Shown here piece after piece: positions 42,591-52,169 of a DNA stretch of 64,000 nt (the first letter of the stretch is position 1; the number at the start of each line of letters is the position of its first letter). This DNA comes from Prevotella sp. Lineage in GTDB: Bacteria; Bacteroidota; Bacteroidia; Bacteroidales; Bacteroidaceae. The position numbers and the translations under genes are program-made. The notes beneath the pieces were generated by a model. The model worked only from the letters and a program-made list of their open reading frames with translations, made no database searches and was not told where the DNA came from. The DNA lies in contig JAGAGD010000115.1 in the NCBI GenBank assembly GCA_017627765.1, positions 1 through 64,000 of the forward strand. Direction: 5' to 3'.

Positions 42591-44723
42591 ATGAATATTT
42601 TTACGCGACTCATTGCTAAAGCGCTTCAAATGCCAGAGCAAGGAATCGAAAATACTCTTTCTTTATTAGATCAAGGATGTACTATCCCTTTCATCGCAAG
42701 ATATAGGAAAGAGCGCACAGGAGGTCTTAATGATATTCAAATTGGCCAAATAAGCAGTAAGTATGAACAGTTTAAAGAACTGCAAAAGCGCAAAGAAACA
42801 ATCATTAAAACTATAACTGAAATTGGTAAAATGACAGATGACTTGCGGCAGAGAATTGATGATTGTTGGGAATCAACGACACTTGAGGATTTATATCTTC
42901 CATATAAACCGAAACGTCGTTCTAAAGCGCAAGTTGCACGAGAGTATGGACTTGAGCCTTTGGCTACTATTATTATGCTTCAAAAAGAACAAAAACCATT
43001 TGAAGTTGCCAAGAAATTTATTAGTAAGGATGTTACCAGCATAGAAGAGGCAATAAAAGGAGCACAAGATATTATTGCTGAACAAATTAGTGAAGATGAA
43101 CGTTCACGAATACAACTGCGAAATACTTTCCGTAGAGAAGCATTAATGTTCTCAAAAGTTATAAAAAGTAAATCTGAGTTTGAAGGCGCAGCAAAATATT
43201 CTGATTATTTTGATTTTGTCGAACCACTTAAGCACTGCTCCTCTCATCGTCTTTTAGCAATGAGACGAGGTGAAAAAGAAGGCTTTTTAAGATTAAGCAT
43301 TGATGTTGAATATGAAGATGAATGTATCGGCAGACTACAACGTCTATTTGTCAGAGGTACAACACCTTGTGGCAAATTGGTTAATGAAGCAATTGAAGAT
43401 TCATACAAGCGCTTGTTAAAACCATCAATAGAAAATGAGTTTTCTGCCCTAAGTAAACAAATTGCTGATGAAGAAGCAATAAAGGTTTTCACTGAGAATT
43501 TACGACAGTTACTGCTAGCAGCTCCACTCGGCCAGAAACGAGTTATGGGCATAGATCCTGGTTTCCGTACAGGTTGTAAAGTAGTTTGCCTTGATGAACA
43601 AGGAAACCTGTTGCACCACGAGGCTATATTTCCACATCCACCTGTAAATCATGTCATGCAGGCTAAAATCCATACAGAAGAAATGATTAATAAGTTTGGT
43701 ATTGAAGCTATTGCAATAGGCAATGGGACTGCAAGCCGTGAAACTTTGTTATTTGTAAAAGAACTTGACTTAAATGACAAAATACAAGTATTTACGGTTA
43801 GCGAGGATGGTGCATCTATATATTCAGCATCAAAAACAGCACGCGAAGAGTTCCCTGATGAAGATGTTACTGTACGAGGCGCAGTTAGCATAGCTCGTAG
43901 ACTAATGGACCCATTAGCTGAACTCGTAAAGATTGACCCTAAAAATATAGGTGTTGGCCAGTATCAGCATGATGTTGACCAAACAAAATTAAAAAATGCT
44001 CTTGATAGGACAGTAGAGAGTTGTGTCAATTTAGTCGGTGTAAATGTTAATACAGCATCTCAACATCTTCTTACTTACATTAGCGGATTAGGTCCCACTT
44101 TAGCAAAAAACATTATTGAGTACCGCAAAGAACATGGTGCTTTTTTGTCTAGGCCACAGTTAAAGAAAGTACCTCGTTTAGGTCCTGCGGCATATGAGCA
44201 GTGTGCAGGTTTCTTGCGTATTCCAAATGCAAAGAATCCTTTGGATAACAGTGCAGTACATCCTGAAAGTTACAAAATTGTTGAACGAATGGCGCACGAT
44301 CAACACTGTTCTGTTGCTGAACTTATAGGTAACAAACAAGTAATTGACCAAATAAACATTAAACGTTATGTTTCAGAAGAAGTTGGTTTACCAACATTAA
44401 CTGATATTATAAAGGAGTTAGAAAAACCTGGATTAGACCCACGTGAACAACTTGAAGAATTTGAATTTGACCCAAATGTTAGTACAGTTGACGACCTTGT
44501 TGAAGGAATGATACTACCAGGTATTATTACAAATATCACTAATTTTGGGGCATTTGTTGATATCGGTGTTCATCAGGATGGACTTATTCACATTTCCCAA
44601 CTTGCAGATAAATTTGTTAGAGATCCGAATGAGATAGTTAAGCTGCATCAACATGTAAAAGTGAGAGTTGTGGATATTGATAGTAAGCGCAATAGAATAG
44701 CACTGTCCTTGCGAGATTTATAA
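42591..44723 (+). CDS. tex: Tex family RNA-binding transcription accessory protein
   Basis: This 710-aa protein has the full Tex plan: an N-terminal helical region (TIPFIARYRKERTGGLNDIQ), a YqgF/RNase-H-like domain (RVMGIDPGFRTGCKVVCLDE, about residues 318-460), tandem helix-hairpin-helix units (LVGVNVNTASQHLLTYISGL), and a C-terminal S1 domain (GIITNITNFGAFVDIGVHQD, about residues 640-710). Tex binds nucleic acid and affects transcription and toxin expression in Bordetella and Pseudomonas. Its exact biochemical role is unclear. Length is somewhat shorter than the 770-780 aa typical of Proteobacteria. It ends at a 19-bp bidirectional terminator. Confidence 0.95.
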   Translation: MNIFTRLIAKALQMPEQGIENTLSLLDQGCTIPFIARYRKERTGGLNDIQIGQISSKYEQFKELQKRKETIIKTITEIGKMTDDLRQRIDDCWESTTLEDLYLPYKPKRRSKAQVAREYGLEPLATIIMLQKEQKPFEVAKKFISKDVTSIEEAIKGAQDIIAEQISEDERSRIQLRNTFRREALMFSKVIKSKSEFEGAAKYSDYFDFVEPLKHCSSHRLLAMRRGEKEGFLRLSIDVEYEDECIGRLQRLFVRGTTPCGKLVNEAIEDSYKRLLKPSIENEFSALSKQIADEEAIKVFTENLRQLLLAAPLGQKRVMGIDPGFRTGCKVVCLDEQGNLLHHEAIFPHPPVNHVMQAKIHTEEMINKFGIEAIAIGNGTASRETLLFVKELDLNDKIQVFTVSEDGASIYSASKTAREEFPDEDVTVRGAVSIARRLMDPLAELVKIDPKNIGVGQYQHDVDQTKLKNALDRTVESCVNLVGVNVNTASQHLLTYISGLGPTLAKNIIEYRKEHGAFLSRPQLKKVPRLGPAAYEQCAGFLRIPNAKNPLDNSAVHPESYKIVERMAHDQHCSVAELIGNKQVIDQINIKRYVSEEVGLPTLTDIIKELEKPGLDPREQLEEFEFDPNVSTVDDLVEGMILPGIITNITNFGAFVDIGVHQDGLIHISQLADKFVRDPNEIVKLHQHVKVRVVDIDSKRNRIALSLRDL

Positions 44724-44741
44724 TTTCATTCATTTTTAAAC

Positions 44742-44784
44742 ATAACACAAAAAAGCGAGAGATATTCTCGCTTTTTTGTGTTAT
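44742..44784. terminator. Bidirectional terminator, 19-bp perfect stem
   Basis: ATAACACAAAAAAGCGAGA (44742-44760) and its exact reverse complement (44766-44784) flank a 5-nt loop. The stem itself contains A and T runs. It separates convergent tex and the BspA-like gene. Confidence 0.9.
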
Positions 44785-44804
44785 AATAGAAATAAGTAAA
44801 AAAA

Positions 44805-47018
44805 CTATTTTATTATTACCTTTTTCCCATCTCTAATATAGATACCTGATGGGATTCTGTTGATATCATTTCCAACATACTGTCCACCAATTGTAAACAC
44901 ATGACTTTCTTTCTTTGTATCAGTACCAAATTCCAATGTATCTATTCCTGTAAAATATGTCTCACTGTCAACGATTCGATAAAAATCTTTCCATACGGGT
45001 GCATTTTTATATGCTTCTTCTGAACCGACAGGGACAACTAATCTACAAGTTCGCTTTATGTCTTGGAAAGGTGAAATATCATCATCAAATGAAATTGGAT
45101 TCTCAGACAAGCACAGAACATAATTAAGGCCTGTACAAGATTTGAAAGCATGTAAGCCAATAATCTCTAACGATTCAGGCAGAACTATATGGTCTAATTT
45201 TGGGCAATATGCAAAAGCATAAGAAGCAATCCAGTCCGTGTTATTAGCCAATTGAACATTTACAAGATTTGAGCAGTATGCAAAAATTCCATAAGGAAGG
45301 AAGTGACGACCATCTTCTATTTTTACTGATTTAAGCGCAGAGCACCCGACGAACGATTGCTCTCCTACTCGCGTCATGGATGCTGGTATCTCAATACTCT
45401 CAAGTTTCTCATTATATGCAAAAGCGCCTGTTCCTATACTCTCAACACTTCCATCAATGTTTATAGAATCAAGATTCTTACAATATGAAAAACCATAATC
45501 ATCTATTGTTTTCAATGTCTCTGGAAAAGGAAATGACACAAGTGATTCGCACTCATAGAAAGCTCCTTCACCGATACGGGTTATCTGTTGTGGAACATTG
45601 ATTTCTGTTAGATTTTTGTTATATGCCAAAAGATGATCAGGTATTTCTGTAAGTATTTCTGGCAAATGTACCTTCTTCAGACTGAATGTATTGTAGAATG
45701 GATTATTTAGTTGTAATATACCATTTGAAAATGATACATCTTCAAGGTTTTCACATTCAGCAAATGTATTAAGGCCAATACTTGTTACTGTTTCTGGTAG
45801 AACTATATTTTTAAGATTATCACAATCATAGAAAACTCTATCGTTTAAAGTTGTAATTCCATCATAAAGAACAATTTCTTCAATTCCACTTTCTCGGAAA
45901 AGTTCATCGTTTAAAACTTTTATGTTTTTACTCATTACAGCTCGTCTTAAGCCTTTACAACCAGTAAAAGCACATTGTCCGATGCCTGTTACAGCGTCAG
46001 GTATAATTATTTCAGAAAGTTTCTCACTGTGAGAGAATGCCATTGCTCCAATATGTGTCAATGTTGAAGGCAGGCTAATGCTTTCAAGCCCACGCATATT
46101 CATAAATGCAAATTGATCTATTTCGTCAAGTCCTTCAGGCAAATCAATACTTTTTAATTCATGACATTGTATAAATGCACTCTGACCAATTGTTTTCAAA
46201 GATGATGGAAGACTAACTTCAACAAGGAAGGAATCCATTGCGAAAGCTGCTTGTGGTAGTTTTGTAACACCACTACCAATTGTTATTTTTGTTAGGTTAT
46301 CACATCTAGTAAGAAAACGTGTACCTAATTTAGTAACGTTATCAGGAACTATAAACTCTTTAAAACCAGTTCCCCAAAATGCATTCTCACCAATTTCTGT
46401 TAGACTTAGAGGAAAATTAATGTTGTTTAATCTCCAGTCACCCCTGAAAGCATTTTTTCCGATTGTTTTAACTCCTTCAGGTATGTCAATGCTAGAGAGA
46501 TAGAAACAATTATAAAGTGCTCCTTCCTCTATACTTGTGATATTAGTAGGAAGTTTTATGTCTTTTAATCTCCAGCATGACCAAAATGTATATGGTGCTA
46601 AAGAATTCGCTTTCGTATAATATTTCTTACCTTCATTGTTAGTATAGAAAGCACTACCGCCTATAACAATTTTTGCTCCAGATAAATCTAGTTTTTCAAG
46701 TATACCGATACGAGTATCTTCATCTTCTTCATCACCTGCCTCTTTGAAAATATTACTTATATATTTTTTTGGCACAACTGTATAACCAGGATCTGGAGAG
46801 CCATTGTCATCATTAAGATAACCTGCCATGCGACGAATTAAAAAAATATCATCGCCATTAATGTTTCCAGTTACAGTTAGTTGCGTAATTGAAAAAATGT
46901 CATAATCACTCAAGCACTCTGCTAATGTGCCTGCTTTCTTAACTTGAACGCTTACTCCTTGCGCAGATAATGACATAGCGGCAAAGAATAAGGTTAACAT
47001 AATAGTAATTCTTTTCAT
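44805..47018 (-). CDS. BspA-like leucine-rich-repeat surface protein
   Basis: This 737-aa protein has a signal peptide (MKRITIMLTLFFAAMSLSAQ). From about residue 125 to 670 it is a tandem array of some 22-24 LRR_5 (BspA/Treponema pallidum type) repeats of about 23 residues, with units such as LPSTLTHIGAMAFSHSEKL. The C-terminus (GGQYVGNDINRIPSGIYIRDGKK) resembles short C-terminal tails found on many Prevotella surface proteins and may guide export or anchoring, which is inferred. BspA of Tannerella forsythia binds fibronectin and fibrinogen, so an adhesin role is possible. It stands alone, with its own promoter. Confidence 0.92.
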   Translation of the reverse strand: MKRITIMLTLFFAAMSLSAQGVSVQVKKAGTLAECLSDYDIFSITQLTVTGNINGDDIFLIRRMAGYLNDDNGSPDPGYTVVPKKYISNIFKEAGDEEDEDTRIGILEKLDLSGAKIVIGGSAFYTNNEGKKYYTKANSLAPYTFWSCWRLKDIKLPTNITSIEEGALYNCFYLSSIDIPEGVKTIGKNAFRGDWRLNNINFPLSLTEIGENAFWGTGFKEFIVPDNVTKLGTRFLTRCDNLTKITIGSGVTKLPQAAFAMDSFLVEVSLPSSLKTIGQSAFIQCHELKSIDLPEGLDEIDQFAFMNMRGLESISLPSTLTHIGAMAFSHSEKLSEIIIPDAVTGIGQCAFTGCKGLRRAVMSKNIKVLNDELFRESGIEEIVLYDGITTLNDRVFYDCDNLKNIVLPETVTSIGLNTFAECENLEDVSFSNGILQLNNPFYNTFSLKKVHLPEILTEIPDHLLAYNKNLTEINVPQQITRIGEGAFYECESLVSFPFPETLKTIDDYGFSYCKNLDSINIDGSVESIGTGAFAYNEKLESIEIPASMTRVGEQSFVGCSALKSVKIEDGRHFLPYGIFAYCSNLVNVQLANNTDWIASYAFAYCPKLDHIVLPESLEIIGLHAFKSCTGLNYVLCLSENPISFDDDISPFQDIKRTCRLVVPVGSEEAYKNAPVWKDFYRIVDSETYFTGIDTLEFGTDTKKESHVFTIGGQYVGNDINRIPSGIYIRDGKKVIIK

Positions 47019-47074
47019 TTTATTTTAATATTTATATCCCTTTTTCGGCAATTATATAACAAATTATTTTGCAG

Positions 47075-47106
47075 CAAAATTACAAAAAACAAATATTATA
47101 GACAAT
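47075..47106 (-). promoter_or_regulatory. Promoter of the BspA-like gene
   Basis: On the minus strand TAATTTTG (47082-47075) matches the -7 consensus. ATTG (47106-47103) lies 20 bp upstream as a one-mismatch -33 box. Confidence 0.68.
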
Positions 47107-47226
47107 TTAAGATAAAGAAAACTTAATTAAATATGCGTTTTTTTGATAATTTAGTACCATAAAATCATGAAAAAGATTATTCAAATAATTAATTATTATT
47201 CAGTCTATATTTTAATAGTAAGTATA

Positions 47227-47670
47227 TGAAAAATTTTGACAAAACGCCCTTTTTCTTGTCGGGAAAAGTCTTTCAGAGTCGCTTGTTTTGTCTGCACCTT
47301 CATAGTTGTCCACCTGCTTGGTTTTAAGCGCTTAGAAAAGAAATTTTCTGCAAATACCTATCATTCAATGATTTGCAAAAGACGAAAAAACGATAGGTAT
47401 CGTCTCGAAATGCGAAAGGTGCCCTTTCGCACTGTCATATGTGATGGTTGACCATGTCAAACGTATCGTTTCGCACTGTCATATGCCACATATTGCAAAC
47501 GCTAACAAACCTTTCAATCGTGAACATCGGTTAAAATTATTCACATACTTTATGTTTATTGATTAACAACTTCATGGATTTTAGGTTTTTCAGCGAGCCA
47601 AACTAAAAAAACAATAAATAGTTCCAGTACCCTTTGCCGTTCCCGTTTTTTATTATGAAATATTTTGACA
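47227..47670 (+). repeat. Interspersed non-coding repeat, copy 3
   Basis: The left edge TGAAAAATTTTGACAAAAC (47227-47245) is the exact reverse complement of the edge of copy 2 at 29374-29392. After about 165 bp comes the palindromic core: CGAAAGGTGCCCTTTCGCACTG (47411-47432) and CGCACTGTCATATGCCACATA (about 47475-47495). TTCACATACTTTATGTTTATTGATTAACAA follows, then a GAGCCAAACTAAAAAAA segment matching GTGCCAAAC of copy 1. A perfect 9-bp hairpin ATACCTATC/GATAGGTAT (47354-47362, 47392-47400) is special to this copy. The right edge near TGAAATATTTTGACAT (about 47656-47671) is uncertain. Confidence 0.72.
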
Positions 47671-47671
47671 T

Positions 47672-47903
47672 AATGATATTTTGGTTTTGAAATTTTGAGT
47701 GATGCTTTTGTATATTATTTTTATATTGCATCGAATTAGAAATTAAAGACAAATATGAAAAAAATATTTTATCTGTATAGCAATCACATAGAAAAGAAAT
47801 AAGAATACTTAAATCATGCGAGAATACTGCAGTACTCATAGTAATTATTAATAACAAATAGGTATTTTTTATAAAAATACGTTCAAGTGTGGTGTTTTAT
47901 GTG
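47672..47903. other. AT-rich intergenic stretch before feoAB, nothing recognised
   Basis: This extremely AT-rich region has no supported ORF. No Fur-like 19-bp palindrome stood out despite the iron-transport gene downstream. Confidence 0.4.
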
Positions 47904-47911
47904 TAATTTTG
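47904..47911 (+). promoter_or_regulatory. -7 box of feoAB
   Basis: TAATTTTG matches the -7 consensus 45 bases before the start codon. No convincing TTTG lies at the -33 position, as may occur when an activator is needed. Confidence 0.5.
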
Positions 47912-47956
47912 CAAAATAAATTATTTTGAAGGGTATTTAAGTAAGGATTAATTCCA

Positions 47957-50392
47957 ATGAGATTGTCAGAATTAAAAACAGGTGAACAAGGCTTTATTGT
48001 AAAGGTACTTGGTCATGGAGGTTTCAGAAAGCGTATTGTTGAAATGGGATTTATAAAAGGGCAAACTGTTGAAGTTCTTTTAAATGCACCTTTGCAAGAT
48101 CCTGTTAAATATAGAATAATGGGTTATGAAGTGTCACTCCGCCATGAAGAGGCAGAACTTATTGAAGTTTTGACCAATGAAGAATTGCGGAGTAATAACA
48201 ATGACAAGAGCAATAACAATAGTGATTCTGACTCGAATTCAATAAAACAAGCACCTGGCATTAAGGCAAATGAGCCATATCAGACAAATGGTAATTTACA
48301 ACAATCTGACAAAAGATTTAAAACTATAAATATTGCATTAGTTGGAAATCCAAACTGTGGAAAGACTTCACTTTTCAATTTTGCATCAGGAGCACATGAA
48401 AGAGTTGGAAATTACTCAGGTGTTACTGTAGATGCTAAAACTGGTTATGCTGACTTTTTGGGATATAGGTTTAACCTTGTTGACTTACCCGGAACTTATT
48501 CTCTGTCTGCATATAGTCCAGAGGAACTCTATGTACGTAAACAAATAATAGAGCAAACCCCTGACGTTATAATTAACGTTATTGACGCGAGCAATCTTGA
48601 ACGTAATCTGTATCTGACTACTCAACTAATAGATATGCATATGCGTATGGTTTGCGCACTAAATATGTTTGATGAGACAGAGAAAAGAGGAGATAATATT
48701 GATCACAAGAAACTTGGTGAACTGTTTGGTGTACCTATGGTTCCCACTGTATTTACAACGGGGCGAGGAGTGGAAAACTTGTTTCACACAGTCATCAGAA
48801 TGGTTGAGACAAACGAAGGTGATAATCCAGACTTCAGGCACATTCACATTAATCATGGCAACCAACTTGAAGAAAGTATTGGAAAAGTGCAAAATGAGAT
48901 TTTAAAAGACTCTCAAATTCGTCATCGTTATTCGACTCGCTATCTTGCTATTAAGATGATGGAAATGGATAAAGATACAGAGTCATTTATAAGAACACTT
49001 CCAAATGGAGAAAGTATCATAAAGACGCGTAATATCGAAGCACAAAGAATTAAAGAGGAAATGCTCGAAGACTCTGAAACTGCAATGATGGATGCAAAAT
49101 ATGGTTTTATCCATGGTGCGCTACATGAAGCCGAATATGAAACGGGAAACGCAAAAGACACATATCAGATGACACACTATCTTGACGCTGTCATAACTCA
49201 CAAATATCTCGGTTTTCCAATTTTCATATTAATACTTTATGCAATGTTTCAAGTAACTTTCAGTCTTGGGCAATACCCGATGGACTGGATTGAGGCTGGA
49301 TTTAGTTGGCTTGGAGATTTCTTAAGCAATACACTGCCAGATGGACCTATACGTGATATGATTGTAGATGGTGCTATTGGCGGTGTTGGTGCTGTGATTG
49401 TCTTCCTACCACAAATTCTGATTTTATATGCTTTTATTTCATTCATGGAAGATTCAGGATATATGTCAAGAGCTGCTTTCATAATGGATCGTTTAATGCA
49501 TAGCATGGGACTTCACGGAAAATCATTCATTCCCTTAATAATGGGATTTGGATGTAATGTTCCTGCAGTTATGGCTACAAGAACCATTGAAAGTCGACGG
49601 TCACGACTTATTACAATGTTGGTATTGCCTCTAATGAGTTGTTCTGCAAGACTTCCTATTTACATAATGATTATAGGAACATTTTTTGCTGTAGAATACA
49701 GGTCAACTATTATGATTAGTTTGTATGTTATCGGCATTCTTCTTGCTGTTGTCATAAGTAGATTATTTAGCAGATTTCTAATAAAAGGTGAGGATACACC
49801 TTTTGTCATGGAACTACCACCCTATCGTTTCCCAACGGGAAAAGCTATGATGCGTCATACTTGGGAAAAAGGAAAACAGTATTTGAAAAAGATGGGAGGT
49901 ATAATTCTTGTTGCTAGTATTATTGTATGGGCACTCGGATATTTTCCTCATGATGATTCTTTGACAACACAGCAACAGCAGGAACAAAGCTATATAGGGA
50001 GAATTGGAAAAACAATAGAGCCAGTTTTCCGTGCACAAGGATTTGACTGGAAACTGGATGTCGGACTTATTGCAGGTGTAGGAGCAAAAGAAATTGTTGC
50101 ATCAACGATGGGTGTTCTTTATGCAGATGACAATAGTTTTGCAGAAGAGGATAGTTATAGTGACGACAGATCTAAATATGAGAAGCTAAGAAGAAAAATG
50201 GAAGCAGATGGAATCACTCCGCTCTCTGCATTCTGTTTTTTGCTATTTGTATTGATCTATTTTCCATGCATCGCCACGATTGCAGCCATAAAAAACGAGA
50301 GTGGTTCTTGGCGTTGGGCTCTATTTGCAGCATTTTACACCACGGCTCTTGCTTGGATTGTTAGTGCTATGGTGTATCAGGTGTTTAGTTGA
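47957..50392 (+). CDS. feoB: FeoA-FeoB fusion, ferrous iron transporter
   Basis: This 811-aa protein joins a FeoA SH3-like domain (residues 1-75, MRLSELKTGEQGFIVKVLGH) to FeoB through a polar linker rich in Asn, Ser and Asp (about 78-118). The G-protein domain shows ALVGNPNCGKTSLFN (G1), VGNYSGVTVDAKTG (G2), LVDLPGTYSLSAYSPEE (G3) and ALNMFDE (G4). The membrane part has about eight to ten helices with the FeoB gates (MGFGCNVPAVMATRTIESRR and MSCSARLPIYIMI). It imports Fe(II) under anoxic conditions. FeoA-FeoB fusions are common in Bacteroidetes. A small Cys-rich partner follows after 40 bases. Confidence 0.95.
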   Translation: MRLSELKTGEQGFIVKVLGHGGFRKRIVEMGFIKGQTVEVLLNAPLQDPVKYRIMGYEVSLRHEEAELIEVLTNEELRSNNNDKSNNNSDSDSNSIKQAPGIKANEPYQTNGNLQQSDKRFKTINIALVGNPNCGKTSLFNFASGAHERVGNYSGVTVDAKTGYADFLGYRFNLVDLPGTYSLSAYSPEELYVRKQIIEQTPDVIINVIDASNLERNLYLTTQLIDMHMRMVCALNMFDETEKRGDNIDHKKLGELFGVPMVPTVFTTGRGVENLFHTVIRMVETNEGDNPDFRHIHINHGNQLEESIGKVQNEILKDSQIRHRYSTRYLAIKMMEMDKDTESFIRTLPNGESIIKTRNIEAQRIKEEMLEDSETAMMDAKYGFIHGALHEAEYETGNAKDTYQMTHYLDAVITHKYLGFPIFILILYAMFQVTFSLGQYPMDWIEAGFSWLGDFLSNTLPDGPIRDMIVDGAIGGVGAVIVFLPQILILYAFISFMEDSGYMSRAAFIMDRLMHSMGLHGKSFIPLIMGFGCNVPAVMATRTIESRRSRLITMLVLPLMSCSARLPIYIMIIGTFFAVEYRSTIMISLYVIGILLAVVISRLFSRFLIKGEDTPFVMELPPYRFPTGKAMMRHTWEKGKQYLKKMGGIILVASIIVWALGYFPHDDSLTTQQQQEQSYIGRIGKTIEPVFRAQGFDWKLDVGLIAGVGAKEIVASTMGVLYADDNSFAEEDSYSDDRSKYEKLRRKMEADGITPLSAFCFLLFVLIYFPCIATIAAIKNESGSWRWALFAAFYTTALAWIVSAMVYQVFS

Positions 50393-50432
50393 TATTATAA
50401 AAATTACTTTTTAAACAATTTTTGAAGGAATA

Positions 50433-50657
50433 TTGATTATACAATACATCATAATAGGATTAATTTTAGTATTATGTATCTTATACATTGTGCTAAAAAT
50501 CTTTCATACGTTTGCAAAGAAAAAGTGCGGTTGTAACGAATGTGAATCTTGTCCATTTAAGGATAATACGTCAATAATTAATGATTCTAATTGTTGCGAA
50601 AAAACAAAAGTAAATTGGAATGTGAAGCAAAAAATGAATAAACTAAAGAAAATATAA
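50433..50657 (+). CDS. FeoB-associated Cys-rich membrane protein
   Basis: This 74-aa protein uses a TTG start, with GAAGGA seven bases upstream, one of the few Shine-Dalgarno-like sites in the window. One membrane helix (IIQYIIIGLILVLCILYIVL) is followed by a cytosolic tail with the cluster CGCNECESCPF and a second NCCEK. This fits the FeoB-associated Cys-rich membrane protein family, found next to feoB. The cysteines could bind or hand over Fe(II), which is inferred. It is likely translated from the feoAB mRNA. Confidence 0.85.
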   Translation: MIIQYIIIGLILVLCILYIVLKIFHTFAKKKCGCNECESCPFKDNTSIINDSNCCEKTKVNWNVKQKMNKLKKI

Positions 50658-50685
50658 GAGAGTTTCGCAAAAAATCAACAAAAAA

Positions 50686-50717
50686 TTTGGACAAAACAAA
50701 TAAAATGTGTACTTTTG
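50686..50717 (+). promoter_or_regulatory. Promoter of tRNA-Cys
   Basis: TTTG (50686-50689), a 20-bp spacer and TACTTTTG (50710-50717) match both boxes exactly, 18 bases before the tRNA. Confidence 0.85.
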
Positions 50718-50735
50718 CATTCGCAATTCAGAACT

Positions 50736-50807
50736 GGTGCCTTGGATGAGTGGCTTAGTCAACGGTCTGCAAAACCGTCTACGGCGGTTCGAATCCGCCA
50801 GGCACCT
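50736..50807 (+). tRNA. tRNA-Cys (anticodon GCA)
   Basis: The acceptor stem is GGTGCCT/AGGCACC with discriminator T73, the key identity base for Cys. The anticodon stem ACGGT/ACCGT holds the loop CTGCAAA (anticodon GCA). The T-arm GGCGGTTCGAATCCGCC is perfect. It is 72 nt, without an encoded CCA. Confidence 0.97.
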
Positions 50808-50812
50808 CATAA

Positions 50813-50844
50813 AAAAAATGCTCTTCGAATGAAGAGCATTTTTT
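50813..50844. terminator. Bidirectional terminator
   Basis: AAAAAATGCTCTTC and GAAGAGCATTTTTT pair perfectly around GAAT. It serves tRNA-Cys on the plus strand and cutC on the minus strand. Confidence 0.92.
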
Positions 50845-50856
50845 TATTTTATTTCT

Positions 50857-51612
50857 TTATTTACATATGAGAGCGTTAATTGTTGCTTTAACACGACGCA
50901 TCGTTGTATATGCAAGCGAAAACTCATCCGCTCCTTCTCTACTCATATATACATTAGGATTTGAAAATATCATATCTCTTTTGACAATTTCGCGAGCTGA
51001 AAAATGAAACTCTGTGATTGATGTATCGTTATATAATTGTGAAATGTTATTCTCGTTAACACCACAGCCTGCCATTATTATAATGCCATTCGAAGCCACT
51101 TTGTTTAGTTCAGAAAGCAGCTTAACACCTTGTGGAGCTGTTGGTTGCTGACCCGAAGTAAGAATTCTATTAAACCCCAAATCAGAAAGCTGTACAAGGG
51201 CCTTCTTAGGATTTCTGCAACAATCAAATGCCCTATGAAAAGTAACTGAGATACCAGAAGCTTCTTTCAATAAGAACGTATTCTTTTCAACATCAATATT
51301 ACCATCTTTTGTCAAACATCCAAAAACCACCCCATCGGCACCAAGTTTATAGGCAATCCTTATGTCAGTTGCCATTCGTTCCACTTCTAAATCATTATAC
51401 AAGAAATCTCCGCCACGTGGTCTGATTATCACATGGAGACGTGTTTTTTTTAGAAATCTCCTTGCTTGAAGAATCTCTCCGTATGATGGTGTAATACCAC
51501 CCTCAGGTATTCCTGCACATAACTCAACTCTGTCAGCACCTCCCTCTTGAGCGGCCAAACAACTTTCAACGCTATTAGCACATACCTCAAACTTAAAATT
51601 GGAACGTTCCAT
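50857..51612 (-). CDS. cutC: CutC family protein
   Basis: I start at M (51612, 251 aa, MERSNFKFEVCANSVESCLA). A start at 51624 is also possible. The TIM-barrel family motifs are FEVCANSVESCLAAQEGGADRVELCAGIPEGGITPS, HVIIRPRGGDFLY, ADGVVFGCLTKDGNID and VTFHRAFDCCRNP. CutC was first linked to copper tolerance. That role has been disputed, and the biochemical function is uncertain. The gene overlaps the end of the upstream DUF1232 gene by 20 bases, so the two are translationally coupled. Confidence 0.92.
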   Translation of the reverse strand: MERSNFKFEVCANSVESCLAAQEGGADRVELCAGIPEGGITPSYGEILQARRFLKKTRLHVIIRPRGGDFLYNDLEVERMATDIRIAYKLGADGVVFGCLTKDGNIDVEKNTFLLKEASGISVTFHRAFDCCRNPKKALVQLSDLGFNRILTSGQQPTAPQGVKLLSELNKVASNGIIIMAGCGVNENNISQLYNDTSITEFHFSAREIVKRDMIFSNPNVYMSREGADEFSLAYTTMRRVKATINALICK

Positions 51613-51982
51613 CTTCAATTTCACTTATTTCATCTTCATCAAACCATTTGTCAAGTTTTTTTCTTGCTTTAACTTTGACATCTTCTGGTACATCTGTCCA
51701 GACCTTCTTTAATACATACAGCAATACAGCTAAATCGTCACCTAACCCTACAATTGGGAAGGCATCAGGAATTGCATCTAATGGACTTATGAGATAACCT
51801 AAAGCACCGAGTATAATGGCCTTATCTTTTACTGAGACACTCTTACTCTGAAGCATATAATATAGTATAAGAGAAACATATACAAGTTTTGCACCAGCAC
51901 GTTTTGCAATCTTTGATATTTTATCAACAAATTCAGATTTTGAAAATTTGTCTTTATAAGACATAAAATCAGGTAATTCCAT
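51593..51982 (-). CDS. DUF1232 (YkvA-like) membrane protein
   Basis: This 129-aa protein has the DUF1232 core KAIILGALGYLISPLDAIPD followed by GLGDDLAVLLYVLKKVW, with one or two short membrane helices (about residues 35-95). The PLDAIPD motif is the hallmark of the family, whose function is unknown. The C-terminus is acidic and highly charged. Its last codons overlap the start of cutC. Confidence 0.88.
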   Translation of the reverse strand: MELPDFMSYKDKFSKSEFVDKISKIAKRAGAKLVYVSLILYYMLQSKSVSVKDKAIILGALGYLISPLDAIPDAFPIVGLGDDLAVLLYVLKKVWTDVPEDVKVKARKKLDKWFDEDEISEIEDGTFQF

Positions 51983-52169
51983 TATTTTATCTCCTACTTT
52001 AATAGTTATAATTATATAATATGATTAACGAATAGGTATTAATATAAATACCCACCTATAACATCAATTTTTGCAAAAATACTATTTTTTTTTGAAATAG
52101 GCAAAATAATTGTTGTCAGTTAATTGCTTTTTTTGTAACTTCGCACAATAAACTAAATTACATTACAAC

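Noticed and set aside
47236..47451. 71-aa open frame on the plus strand inside repeat copy 3
   Set aside because: It covers the repeat and has no equivalent in the other copies, so it is chance.
47603..47857. 84-aa open frame on the minus strand before feoAB
   Set aside because: Its low-complexity AT-driven sequence lacks a promoter and family similarity.
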